Positions 7,857-16,909 of a stretch of 64,000 nt of DNA are shown piece after piece. The position numbers and the translations under genes are program-made. The number at the start of each line of letters is the position of its first letter. Position 1 is the first letter of the stretch. The notes beneath the pieces were generated by a model that had not been told where the DNA came from, ran no database searches, and saw only the letters and a list, made by a program, of their open reading frames with translations. Source of the stretch: DATEDA01 sp963820965 (GTDB taxonomy: Bacteria; Pseudomonadota; Gammaproteobacteria; Burkholderiales; SG8-39); assembly GCA_963820965.1 (NCBI GenBank), contig CAWGCC010000031.1, forward strand, positions 496,001-560,000, in the 5' to 3' direction.

Positions 7857-9587
7857 TCATACGCCCTCTCGCACTTCCACCCCCGGGGGCGTCGCCTGGA
7901 TCGGCTTCAACGGGACGTCCGGCGCGACGCCGAGGATCCGCAACGACCCGGCCATGACCTGCGCGAAGATCGGGGCGGCGACGATGCCGCCGTAGTGCTG
8001 CCCGGCGGCAGGCTCGTCGATCATCACCGCGATCACCAGCCGCGGCCGCGACGCCGGCGCGAAACCGACGAACGACGAGTGGTACTTGTCGGGCAAGTAC
8101 GCGCCGTTCTCCTGCTTGTGCGCGGTGCCGGTCTTGCCCGCCACGCGATAGCCCATGATCCGCGCCCGCGGTGCGGTTCCCCCCGGCTGCGCGGCGAGCT
8201 CGAGCATGTGACGGACGCGCTCGGCGGTCTGCTTCGACACCACCTGCTTTGCGTGCGGCGGTGCGTCGACGCGCACGAGGGAAAGCGGCACGAGATCGCC
8301 GTCGCGCGCGAACACCGTGTAGGCGCGCACGAGCTGCACCAGGCTCACCGCGATGCCGTGGCCGTACGACATGGTTGCCTGCTCCACGGGGCGCCAGGTC
8401 TTGTACGGCCGCACCTTGCCGACCGCCTCGCCTGGGAAGCCGAGGCGCGGCGCCGCGCCGAAGCCGATGTCGTCAAAGAGGCCCCACATCGTCTCGGGCG
8501 CGAGCGCGAGCGCGATCTTCGCGGCGCCCACGTTCGAGGACTTCTGGATCACCTGCTCCACGGTGAGCATCTTTTCGGGGTGTGCGTCGCGGATGGTCGC
8601 GGAGCCGATCGTCAGCGACCCCGGTGCCACCGGAATCGTCGTGGAGGGCGACACCCGCCCGGTCTCGAGCGCGAGTGCGACCGTGAAGGGCTTGAGCGTG
8701 GAGCCGGGCTCGAACGCGTCGGTCACCGCACGGTTGCGAAGCTGACCGCCGGCGAGCCGCGCACGGTTATTCGGGTTGTACGAGGGCAGGTTGGCGAGCG
8801 CGAGCACTTCACCCGTCGCGACGTCGACGACGACGATGCCGCCGCCCTGCGCGCGATTGGCGTCGACTGCGCGCTTCAGCTCGACGTAGGCGAGGTTCTG
8901 GATGCGCGAGTCGAGCGCGAGCACGAGGTCGGCACCGTCCCGCACTTCGCGGGCACCTTCCATGTCCTCGACGATCTGGCCGAGGCGGTCCCTGATCACG
9001 CGGCGGCTGCCGGCCCGGCCCGCGAGGTGCGCCTCGAAGGCGAGCTCGATGCCTTCCTGGCCGGCGTCGTCGACGTCGGTGAAGCCGAGCACGTGCGCCA
9101 TCGCCTCGCCGGCCGGGTAGTAACGGCGGTACTCCTTGCTCTGGTGGATCCCGGCGAGGCGAAGCGCCGCGACCCGGTCGGCGGTCTCCGGTGGTACCTG
9201 CCGCCGCAGATAGACGAAGTCGCGCGCGGTGTCACCGAGCCTGCGGCGCAGTTCCTCGCGCGGCACCTCGAGGACCTGCGCGAGGCGCTCGAGCTCGCGC
9301 GCCGGCAGCGCCACGTCGTCCGGGATCGCCCAGATCGATTTGACCGGCGTCGACACCGCGAGTGCCTCGCCGTTCCGGTCGAAGATGCGGCCGCGGTGCG
9401 CCGGGATTTCGAGCGTGCGGGTGTAGCGCGACTCGCCCTTCGCCTGCAGGAAGTCGCGGTTCCAGCCCTGGAGATAGGCGGCGCGGCCGACAAGCGTCCC
9501 GAACGATAGCGCGAGCACCGCCACGACGAAGCGCGAGCGCCAGGGCGGGAAGGTCGGCGCGAGCACCGGCGACCCCGCGAACCTCAT
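7857..9587 (-). CDS. ftsI: Septal peptidoglycan transpeptidase FtsI (PBP3)
   Basis: FtsI cross-links septal peptidoglycan in the periplasm. The 576-residue class B penicillin-binding protein has one N-terminal membrane anchor (residues about 20-40), a pedestal domain beginning at AHRGRIFDRNGEALA, and a transpeptidase domain. The active-site motifs are STLK at 296-299, SSN further on and KTG in GKTGTAHK. The start codon overlaps the ftsL stop by four bases. The length is typical for betaproteobacteria. Confidence 0.97.
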   Translation of the reverse strand: MRFAGSPVLAPTFPPWRSRFVVAVLALSFGTLVGRAAYLQGWNRDFLQAKGESRYTRTLEIPAHRGRIFDRNGEALAVSTPVKSIWAIPDDVALPARELERLAQVLEVPREELRRRLGDTARDFVYLRRQVPPETADRVAALRLAGIHQSKEYRRYYPAGEAMAHVLGFTDVDDAGQEGIELAFEAHLAGRAGSRRVIRDRLGQIVEDMEGAREVRDGADLVLALDSRIQNLAYVELKRAVDANRAQGGGIVVVDVATGEVLALANLPSYNPNNRARLAGGQLRNRAVTDAFEPGSTLKPFTVALALETGRVSPSTTIPVAPGSLTIGSATIRDAHPEKMLTVEQVIQKSSNVGAAKIALALAPETMWGLFDDIGFGAAPRLGFPGEAVGKVRPYKTWRPVEQATMSYGHGIAVSLVQLVRAYTVFARDGDLVPLSLVRVDAPPHAKQVVSKQTAERVRHMLELAAQPGGTAPRARIMGYRVAGKTGTAHKQENGAYLPDKYHSSFVGFAPASRPRLVIAVMIDEPAAGQHYGGIVAAPIFAQVMAGSLRILGVAPDVPLKPIQATPPGVEVREGV

Positions 9588-9871
9588 CGCGAAGCGACCT
9601 CCGGCGAGGGGGCCGTCTCGAGCACCTGCATCCGCTTCGCTTCGGGCGGGCGCATCCGCAGCCGCTCCCGCGCGAGCCGCTCGACGCGGGCGTGCATGGA
9701 CCAGGTGCTCGCCTCGAGCTGGAGTTGACCGTACTCGACCTCCAGCGCCTTGGCGCGCGCCTGCTCGCGCTCGAGCTCGACGAACAGCCTGCGCGCGTGA
9801 TGTTGCGACGTGACGAGCCCGATCGCGCAGGCGGCGAGCGCCACGAGGAGGCAGAGGCTAAGCCGGACCAC
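9584..9871 (-). CDS. ftsL: Cell division protein FtsL
   Basis: FtsL is a small bitopic scaffold of the FtsQLB complex. This 95-residue product has a short cytoplasmic start, one membrane helix in the first 22 residues (LCLLVALAACAIGLV), and a periplasmic coiled coil (ARRLFVELEREQARAKALE). The family is poorly conserved in sequence, so size, topology and position between rsmH and ftsI carry the call. The start is GTG at 9871, 21 bases after rsmH; the stop overlaps ftsI. Confidence 0.92.
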   Translation of the reverse strand: MVRLSLCLLVALAACAIGLVTSQHHARRLFVELEREQARAKALEVEYGQLQLEASTWSMHARVERLARERLRMRPPEAKRMQVLETAPSPEVASR

Positions 9872-9892
9872 GGTAGGGAAAGACGCAGGTGG

Positions 9893-10810
9893 TCACGCGT
9901 TCCTCTCGGCAACGCGCATAACCGCGCTCCGCGCGCGCGGGTTGGTCTTCACTTCGGCAGCGGCCGGGCGGACCGGTCGGCCCACGAGTATCAGCCGCGG
10001 TTGTGGCATTTCCGAGGCTTTCACGGGCAAGCGCTCGGGCAAACGGGGCTGCGCCTCGTCGCGGAGGAAGTGCTTCACGATCCGGTCCTCGAGCGAGTGG
10101 AAGCTGATCACTACGAGCCGTCCACCCGGGGCGAGCGCGTCGCATGCCTGGGGCAGCGCTAACGACAATTCCTCAAGCTCCTGATTGACGTGAATCCGTA
10201 CAGCCTGGAAGGTGCGCGTGGCCGGATCCTGCCCCCGTTCACGCGTCCGGACGGCCGCAGCCACGACACGGGCAAGCTCGCCAGTGGTGCGCAGGCCCCC
10301 TGCCGGCCGAGCAGCAACAATCGCCTTTGCAATCGGCCCAGCAAACCGTTCTTCGCCATAGTTCCTGATCACCCCCCTCAACTCGGCCTCACTCGCCCGT
10401 GCGAGCCAGTCGGCCGCGCTCTCCCCCCGCGTCGGGTCCATGCGCATGTCGAGCGGCGCCTCGCTCCTGAAGCTGAACCCCCGCGCGGCGCTTCCCAGCT
10501 GCGGCGAAGACAGGCCTAGGTCGAACAGCAAGCCGTCCGCCCGCGCAATGCCGGACTTCCGTAGCACGTCCGCCAGCTCCGAGAATCGCGCGTGCCGGAT
10601 GACGAAGCGCGGATCGCGAATCGAGTGCGCCGCGGCGACCGCCTCCGGATCGCGGTCGAGCGCAACCAGCCGTCCCCGCGCCCCGAGCCGCGCGAGGATC
10701 GCGGCACTGTGGCCGCCGCGTCCGAAGGTGGCATCGACGTAAGCACCGTCCGGACGGATCCGGAGCGCCTCGACTGCCTCCGCGAGGAGGACTGGCGTGT
10801 GTTGGGTCAC
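9893..10810 (-). CDS. rsmH: 16S rRNA (cytosine-1402 N4)-methyltransferase RsmH (MraW)
   Basis: RsmH methylates C1402 of 16S rRNA with SAM. The 305-residue product begins HTPVLLAEAVEAL. It has the SAM motif VDATFGRGGHSAAIL near residue 30, then LLFDLGLSSPQL, the RTFQAVRIHVNQEL stretch and the C-terminal SFHSLEDRIVKHF signature. It lies 24 bases after mraZ in the standard order. No anomalies. Confidence 0.98.
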   Translation of the reverse strand: MTQHTPVLLAEAVEALRIRPDGAYVDATFGRGGHSAAILARLGARGRLVALDRDPEAVAAAHSIRDPRFVIRHARFSELADVLRKSGIARADGLLFDLGLSSPQLGSAARGFSFRSEAPLDMRMDPTRGESAADWLARASEAELRGVIRNYGEERFAGPIAKAIVAARPAGGLRTTGELARVVAAAVRTRERGQDPATRTFQAVRIHVNQELEELSLALPQACDALAPGGRLVVISFHSLEDRIVKHFLRDEAQPRLPERLPVKASEMPQPRLILVGRPVRPAAAEVKTNPRARSAVMRVAERNA

Positions 10811-10834
10811 CGTTCGCGGTCACTCGCGCGCCAG

Positions 10835-11278
10835 TCACAGCGAAAAGTTCTCGGTGCCGGGCGGGGGCGTGGAGCCCGCCATCGACAGCGCGTCGGCAAG
10901 CTTCTGTTCCCACACCTCCCCGTCCCAGATCTCGAAGTGGCTCCCCTGCCCGACGAGCACGACAGTCTTCTTCAGGTCTGCGAACTTGCGGAGCGCGGGC
11001 GAAATGAGGATGCGACCCGAGCCGTCCAGCTCGAGGTCCTCGGCGAAGCCGACCACGAGGCGCTGCCACCAGCGCGCCTCCAAGTTGAAGCTGGAGAGAG
11101 TGGAGACCTTCGCGCCGATCGGCGCGAACGCGGCGCGAGGATAGAGCAGGAGGCACCGGTCGGGATGCGCCGTGAGGACGATGCCGCCCGAGCCCGAAGT
11201 GAGCGCTTCCCTATGGCGCGTCGGAACGGCGAGCCTTCCCTTTGCGTCGAGACTGAGCTCGGTCGCTCCCTGAAACAC
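10835..11278 (-). CDS. mraZ: Transcriptional regulator MraZ
   Basis: MraZ is the AbrB-like DNA-binding repressor that heads the dcw operon and controls its own promoter. The 147-residue product has two SpoVT/AbrB-type half domains. The first begins FQGATELSLDAKGRLAVPTR; the second contains LDGSGRILISPALR. It begins with GTG after GAGGGGG. A consensus promoter and four direct repeats of the MraZ-box type lie just upstream, so autoregulation is likely here as in E. coli. Confidence 0.96.
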   Translation of the reverse strand: MFQGATELSLDAKGRLAVPTRHREALTSGSGGIVLTAHPDRCLLLYPRAAFAPIGAKVSTLSSFNLEARWWQRLVVGFAEDLELDGSGRILISPALRKFADLKKTVVLVGQGSHFEIWDGEVWEQKLADALSMAGSTPPPGTENFSL

Positions 11279-11326
11279 CTATCCCCCTCGAGATGGCGAC
11301 TACGGTGGCGAAAAGCGGCTATTCGC

Positions 11327-11361
11327 GCCATTTTTCCCCACAAAACTACACTCTTTGCCAC
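11327..11361 (-). promoter_or_regulatory. MraZ-box array (four direct repeats at 10-bp spacing)
   Basis: Read on the minus strand, the 5-mers GTGGC, GTGTA, GTGGG and ATGGC begin exactly 10 bases apart, each followed by an A/T-rich 5-mer. Known MraZ operators are TGGG-type repeats with the same 10-base period between the promoter and mraZ. The array overlaps the -10 box and covers the start of the transcript, consistent with repression. The second repeat (GTGTA) is the weakest match. Confidence 0.7.
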
Positions 11362-11388
11362 TGTAGAGAAAGAAACCGGGGGGGTCAA
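11360..11388 (-). promoter_or_regulatory. Sigma-70 promoter of the dcw operon
   Basis: On the minus strand TTGACC (11388-11383) and TACAGT (11365-11360) are separated by exactly 17 bases. Both are one or two mismatches from consensus, unusually good for this GC-rich window. The site lies about 80 bases before the mraZ start. Confidence 0.8.
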
Positions 11389-11646
11389 GGCAGGTTGCGT
11401 GATTTTTTTAACCGCGACAAATACTTAAGCGCATCGCCGAAGAACTAGCCGAAAGTTCAGACTTTCCTGCAAATCAAACAGATAACCTCGAAAGCAAAAG
11501 TGATTTCTGGTCTTTGTGACGGAAGTGTGACAGACCGAATTCCAGATGGCCGCGAAACGGTCGCCGGCGCGTTTCCCGAGCGAACGGATGACGCTCATGA
11601 GGCGACCTGGCGGTGCGTCGCGGGCGGATCGCGCGTTCGTCACCGG
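11389..11646. other. Intergenic spacer, relatively A/T-rich, no gene recognised
   Basis: This spacer separates the leftward dcw promoter from the rightward toxin-antitoxin promoter. It has A/T tracts (for example a run of seven T near 11402) unlike its surroundings. A minus-strand ORF of 87 codons crosses it (11425-11688) but has neither a plausible ribosome site nor recognisable features. I see nothing else that I can support. Confidence 0.5.
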
Positions 11647-11687
11647 TTGACCGCGCGCTTTCGCGATCTGTACACTCCTCCTGTACA
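11647..11687 (+). promoter_or_regulatory. Promoter and candidate operator of the toxin-antitoxin operon
   Basis: TTGACC at 11647-11652 and TACACT at 11671-11676 are 18 bases apart. Two TGTACA palindromes (11669-11674 and 11682-11687) are 13 bases apart centre to centre and overlap the -10 box. Paired palindromes over the promoter are the usual arrangement for autoregulation by a Phd/YefM antitoxin or its toxin complex. The antitoxin ATG follows 13 bases after the second palindrome. Confidence 0.6.
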
Positions 11688-11700
11688 TATCAGGATCCCG

Positions 11701-11940
11701 ATGAAGAAAGTCAATGTCACCGAGCTGCGGCAGAACCTTCCCGGTTATCTGGCGAGGGTGCGCCGCGGAGAACGGATCAAGGTCACTTCGCGCGGCCGGG
11801 TCGTTGCCGAACTCGCCCCGCCCGCCCCGTCTCCCGACGACGTCGCCGCGGCGCGCGCGCGTCTGCGGGACAGCGTGCGCCGCTACGAGCGGCCGCTCGA
11901 GCCGACCATCGATCCGGGTGAGTGGGACATGAACCGGTGA
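11701..11940 (+). CDS. Antitoxin of the Phd/YefM family
   Basis: This 79-residue protein begins KKVNVTELRQNLPGYLARVR, the typical N-terminal DNA-binding half of Phd/YefM antitoxins. It is followed by RGRVVAELAPP and a charged, helix-forming C-terminus that should wrap the toxin. It should neutralise the PIN toxin encoded next and repress the operon. The ATG at 11701 follows AGGA; its stop overlaps the GTG start of the toxin (GTGA). The pair lies beside the dcw cluster but is transcribed away from it, so it is a separate, probably acquired, unit. Confidence 0.88.
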   Translation: MKKVNVTELRQNLPGYLARVRRGERIKVTSRGRVVAELAPPAPSPDDVAAARARLRDSVRRYERPLEPTIDPGEWDMNR

Positions 11941-12332
11941 TCGTCCTCGACACCCACGCGCTCGTCTGGTGGGTGTCCGGTTCGGACCGCCTGTCCGCTC
12001 GCGCGAAGCGCGCGATCAATCAGAGCTTGCGCAACGGTCCGGCGGTCGCTTCGACGATCACGGTCCTCGAAATCGCTACCGCCGTGCGGCGCGGGCGACT
12101 GGAACTCGGGTCGCCGCTCGGCGAGTGGCTCACCGACCTCTGCGCGCTGCCCGAGCTTCGCTTCGAGCCGTTGAGCGTGGAGATCGCGCAGCTTGCGGGA
12201 AGCTTCGAAGACCCGGCGCCTGGCGATCCCGCCGACCGGATCATCGTCGCGACTGCGCGTACCCTGCGCGCCAAGCTCGTGACGGCGGACGAGGTCCTGC
12301 GCAAGTCAGCCCACGTCGCCGCGGTGTGGTAG
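11937..12332 (+). CDS. PIN-domain toxin of the VapC family
   Basis: VapC toxins are Mg-dependent ribonucleases that cut tRNA or rRNA. The 131-residue product has the expected acidic set: Asp5 in VLDTHALVWW, Glu45 in TVLEIATAV, an Asp in GDPADRIIVATA, and a further Asp in LVTADEVL. The start is GTG overlapping the antitoxin stop. The GDPADRIIVA form of the third motif is typical of the PIN subgroup paired with Phd-type antitoxins. Both genes look intact. Confidence 0.88.
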   Translation: MIVLDTHALVWWVSGSDRLSARAKRAINQSLRNGPAVASTITVLEIATAVRRGRLELGSPLGEWLTDLCALPELRFEPLSVEIAQLAGSFEDPAPGDPADRIIVATARTLRAKLVTADEVLRKSAHVAAVW

Positions 12333-12349
12333 CGGCCGCTGACCGGTCG

Positions 12350-12542
12350 CCGTCCAGGTGGACGAAGCGGAACCGGAGGATGCTCGATCCCGTCGAGGAT
12401 GTCTTCCCGGTAGCGCATCTTCCCGCCGCGGATCCACTCGGCGAGCGCCGCGCGCGCCTCGTCATAGCGGGCCGCGAAATCGAAGAATGCCGTCCGGGCG
12501 CGCCTTCAGCAGAACGTGACGATTCACGGCGGGCTGTTGCAT
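12350..12542 (-). pseudogene. Remnant of an NADP-dependent (CurA/YncB-like, MDR family) oxidoreductase
   Basis: On the minus strand an ATG at 12542 opens QQPAVNRHVLLKARPDG, which matches the start of CurA/YncB-like medium-chain reductases. After a frame change the sequence continues FFDFAARYDEARAALAEW, then IRGGKMRYREDILDGIEH, which is the far C-terminus of the same family. The roughly 280 residues in between are absent. This is therefore an internally deleted gene with only the two ends left. The identification is from memory of the family and is not alignment-tested. Confidence 0.65.
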
Positions 12543-12590
12543 GCACTCTCCTCCGCCGATCAATCCGAACGAAGACTCAGGGGCCTGGAT

Positions 12591-13796
<1,206 letters not shown>

Positions 13797-13886
13797 GGGG
13801 GTTCCTCCGAAACGGTGCTGCTGCCAGCATAGCGCAACCCTGCCAAAATAGCCGCCCCCCACGACGACCCGGCAAGGAAGCCCTCA

Positions 13887-14474
13887 ATGGTCAGCGACGA
13901 CTGTCTCGACACCATCTTCCGCAAGGCGCGCACCCACAACAGCCTCTCGGGCGCGGTGACCGATGCGCAGCTCCGCGCTATCTGGGACCTGGCGAAGCTG
14001 GGCCCCACGACGGGGAACTCACAGCCCGCACGCATCCTGTTCCTGCGAAGCAAGGAAGCCAAGGAACGCCTCAAGCCGCACCTGAGCCCGGGCAACCAGG
14101 ACAAGACGATGGCCGCGCCGGTCACCGCGATCATCGCGTACGACACGATGTTCTACGAGCTGCTGCCGCGGACCTTCCCCCACAACCCGGCGATGAAGAA
14201 CGCCTACGCCGGCGAGGAGAAGAAGGCGCACGCCGAGACGACCGCGCTGCGCAACAGTTCGCTGCAGGGCGCGTACTTCATCATGGCCGCGCGCGCGCTC
14301 GACATCGACACCGGGCCGATGTCCGGATTCAACAACGCCGGCGTCGACAAGGAGTTCTTCAGCGGCACGACCTGGAAGTCGAACTTCCTCTGCAACCTCG
14401 GCAAGGGCGACTGGTCGAAGGTGTTCGATCGGAACCCGCGGCTCGAGTTCGACGAGGTCTGCAGGACAATCTGA
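13887..14474 (+). CDS. RutE-like nitroreductase-family protein (malonic semialdehyde reductase type)
   Basis: The 195-residue product matches the RutE/HadB branch of FMN nitroreductases. Its marks are LDTIFRKARTHN at the start, LAKLGPTTGNSQPARILFL, LKPHLSPGNQDKTMAAPVTA and GPMSGFNN for FMN and substrate binding. RutE reduces malonic semialdehyde to 3-hydroxypropionate in uracil catabolism, but no other rut gene is nearby, so the physiological substrate is open. It is divergent from pcaF with 90 bases between them and lies 35 bases before maeB, possibly in one transcript. Confidence 0.8.
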   Translation: MVSDDCLDTIFRKARTHNSLSGAVTDAQLRAIWDLAKLGPTTGNSQPARILFLRSKEAKERLKPHLSPGNQDKTMAAPVTAIIAYDTMFYELLPRTFPHNPAMKNAYAGEEKKAHAETTALRNSSLQGAYFIMAARALDIDTGPMSGFNNAGVDKEFFSGTTWKSNFLCNLGKGDWSKVFDRNPRLEFDEVCRTI

Positions 14475-14509
14475 CAATCGACAGTTCCGCCGCACGTGAG
14501 GAGGGCACC

Positions 14510-16813
14510 ATGGACGAGCATCTGCGCGACGAGGAGCTGCGCAAAGCCGCGCTCGAGTATCACCGCCTGCCCACGCCGGGCAAGATCTCGATTGCACCGA
14601 CGAAGGGTCTCACCAACCAGCGCGATCTCGCGCTCGCCTACTCGCCCGGCGTCGCATACGCCTGCCTCGCGATCAAGGATGACCCGAAGGAGGCGGCGAG
14701 CCTCACGTCGCGCTCCAACCTCGTCGGTGTCGTCACCAACGGCACTGCCGTGCTGGGTCTGGGACACATCGGGCCGCTCGCCGCGAAGCCGGTGATGGAG
14801 GGCAAGGGCTGTCTCTTCAAGAAGTTCGCCGGCATCGACGTCTTCGACATCGAGCTCGCCGAGCTCGACGCGGACGCGCTGATCGCGCACGTCGCCGCGC
14901 TCGAGCCGACGCTGGGCGGCGTTAACCTAGAGGACATCAAGGCGCCCGAGTGCTTCTACATCGAGACGAAGCTTCGCGAGCGTCTCGACATTCCGGTCTT
15001 TCACGACGACCAGCACGGCACCGCGATCATCTCGGCCGCGGCGCTGCTGAACGCGATGAAGATCGTCGGCAAGCGGCTCGAGGACATCAAGGTCGTCTGC
15101 TCGGGCGCCGGCGCCGCGGCGATCGCCTGCCTCGATATCTTCGTGAAGCTGGGCGTGAGGCGCCAGAGCATCTACGTCACCGACTCGAAGGGCGTGATCT
15201 ACGAGGGCCGCGAGCCGAACATGGAGCCGAACAAGGCGCGCTACGCGCAAAACACGAAGGCGCGCACGCTCGCCGACGTCATCGAAGGCGCGGACGTCTT
15301 CCTCGGCTGCTCGACCAAGGGGGTGCTGACCGGGGAGATGGTGAAGAAGATGGCGACCAAGCCGCTCATCCTCGCGCTCGCGAACCCCGATCCGGAGATC
15401 ACGCCGGAGGACGCGAAGGGGGCGCGGCCCGACGTCATCATCGCCACCGGCCGCTCCGACTACCCGAACCAGGTCAACAACGTCCTCTGCTTCCCGTTCA
15501 TCTTCCGCGGCGCGCTCGACGCCGGCGCGACCAAGATCACCGAGGAGATGAAGCTCGCGTGCGTGCGCGCGCTCGCCGAGCTCGCGCAGGCCGAGCAGTC
15601 GGACATCGTCGCGATGGCGTACGGCGGCCAGGACCTCTCGTTCGGCCCCGACTACATCATCCCGCGGCCGTTCGACCCGCGGCTGATCCTCAGGATCGCG
15701 CCGGCGGTGGCGAAGGCGGCGATGGAGTCGGGCGTCGCGACGCGGCCGATCAAGGACTTCGATGCCTACCGCGAGCGGCTCAATTCGTTCGTGTACCACT
15801 CGGCGACGATCATGAGCCCGGTCTATCACGCCGCCAAGAAGGCGCCGAAGCGCGTGATCTACGCCGAGGGCGAGGAGGAGCGAGTCCTGCGCGCGGTGCA
15901 GATCGCGGTCGACGAGGGGCTCGCGAAACCGATCCTCATCGGCCGGCCGGAAGTGATCGACATGCGGATCAAGCGGTTCGGGTTGCGCCTCGCCGCGGGC
16001 AGGCAGTTCGAGATCGTGAACCCGGAGAACGATCCGCGCTACCGCGACGTATGGACCGAATACCACACGCTGATGGGCCGGCACGGCATCACGCCCGACA
16101 TCGCGAAGGAGCACGTGCGGCAGTTCCCGACCCTGATCGGCGCGATGCTGATCCGCCGCGGCGACGCCGACGCGATGCTGTGCGGCGTCGTCGGCCGCTA
16201 CCACGACCATCTGCGGCACGTGGCGAACGTGCTCGGGCGCGAGGCCCGCGCGAAGATGTTCGCGGCGATGAACGTGCTGATGCTCACGAACCGCACGGTG
16301 TTCCTCTGCGACACCTACGTGAACGAGAACCCCACCGCCGAGCAGCTTGCCGAGATGACGATGATGGCGGCCGAGGAGATGAAGCGCTTCGGCCTCGCGC
16401 CGAAGGTCGCGCTGCTCTCGCACTCGAACTTCGGCAGCGCGGACACGCCGATGGCACGGAAGATGGCGGAGGCGGCGCAGATCCTGATCAAGCTGGCGCC
16501 CGACCTCGAGGTCGAGGGCGAGATGCACGGCGACGCCGCGCTGTCGGAGGAGATCCGCCTGCGCGCGCTGCCCGAGTCGCGCCTCAAGGGCGAAGCGAAC
16601 CTCCTTATCATGCCGAACCTTGACGCGGCGAACATCGCGTTCAACCTGCTCAAGGTGACGGGCGGCGAAGGGATCACGGTCGGGCCGATTCTGCTCGGCG
16701 CCGCGAAGGCGGTGCACATCCTGACGCCGAGCGCGACCGTGCGGCGGCTCGTCAATATGACCGCGCTCGCGGTCGTCGACGCGGCCGATCAACGGCAACA
16801 GATGGAGTGGTAG
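14510..16813 (+). CDS. maeB: NADP-dependent malic enzyme with C-terminal phosphotransacetylase domain
   Basis: MaeB decarboxylates malate to pyruvate with NADP. The 767-residue product has the N-terminal malic domain (LALAYSPGVA near residue 40, FKKFAGIDVFDIEL) and an NAD(P)-binding domain (VCSGAGAAAIACL). After about residue 430 comes a phosphotransacetylase-like domain (VIYAEGEEERVLRAVQ, GPILLGAAKAVHIL). The second domain is regulatory rather than catalytic in studied enzymes. The ATG follows GAGGAGGG. It would supply NADPH and pyruvate during growth on C4 acids, consistent with aromatic catabolism in the same window. Confidence 0.95.
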   Translation: MDEHLRDEELRKAALEYHRLPTPGKISIAPTKGLTNQRDLALAYSPGVAYACLAIKDDPKEAASLTSRSNLVGVVTNGTAVLGLGHIGPLAAKPVMEGKGCLFKKFAGIDVFDIELAELDADALIAHVAALEPTLGGVNLEDIKAPECFYIETKLRERLDIPVFHDDQHGTAIISAAALLNAMKIVGKRLEDIKVVCSGAGAAAIACLDIFVKLGVRRQSIYVTDSKGVIYEGREPNMEPNKARYAQNTKARTLADVIEGADVFLGCSTKGVLTGEMVKKMATKPLILALANPDPEITPEDAKGARPDVIIATGRSDYPNQVNNVLCFPFIFRGALDAGATKITEEMKLACVRALAELAQAEQSDIVAMAYGGQDLSFGPDYIIPRPFDPRLILRIAPAVAKAAMESGVATRPIKDFDAYRERLNSFVYHSATIMSPVYHAAKKAPKRVIYAEGEEERVLRAVQIAVDEGLAKPILIGRPEVIDMRIKRFGLRLAAGRQFEIVNPENDPRYRDVWTEYHTLMGRHGITPDIAKEHVRQFPTLIGAMLIRRGDADAMLCGVVGRYHDHLRHVANVLGREARAKMFAAMNVLMLTNRTVFLCDTYVNENPTAEQLAEMTMMAAEEMKRFGLAPKVALLSHSNFGSADTPMARKMAEAAQILIKLAPDLEVEGEMHGDAALSEEIRLRALPESRLKGEANLLIMPNLDAANIAFNLLKVTGGEGITVGPILLGAAKAVHILTPSATVRRLVNMTALAVVDAADQRQQMEW

Positions 16814-16853
16814 CTCCTTTCTAGGTCCAGACGAGCGCCGAGGGTGCGAAGGC

Positions 16854-16875
16854 CGCAGAGAAGACAGTCTCTGCG
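16854..16875. terminator. Hairpin between convergent maeB and class II aldolase genes
   Basis: A perfect 8-bp stem (CGCAGAGA / TCTCTGCG) encloses a 6-base loop, centrally placed between the two converging stops. There is no clear T tract on either side, so intrinsic termination would be weak. Position and perfect symmetry are the only support. Confidence 0.4.
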
Positions 16876-16909
16876 CTCACTGCGTCCTCCGGCGTTGAAG
16901 GCGAAGGCG

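Noticed and set aside
11425..11688. 87-codon minus-strand ORF between mraZ and the toxin-antitoxin pair
   Set aside because: No ribosome site, no recognisable features, and it covers the promoter of the antitoxin.
14927..16798. 623-codon minus-strand ORF antisense to maeB
   Set aside because: Composition (Arg, Leu, His, Asp noise) is that of an antisense frame; maeB is complete on the other strand.
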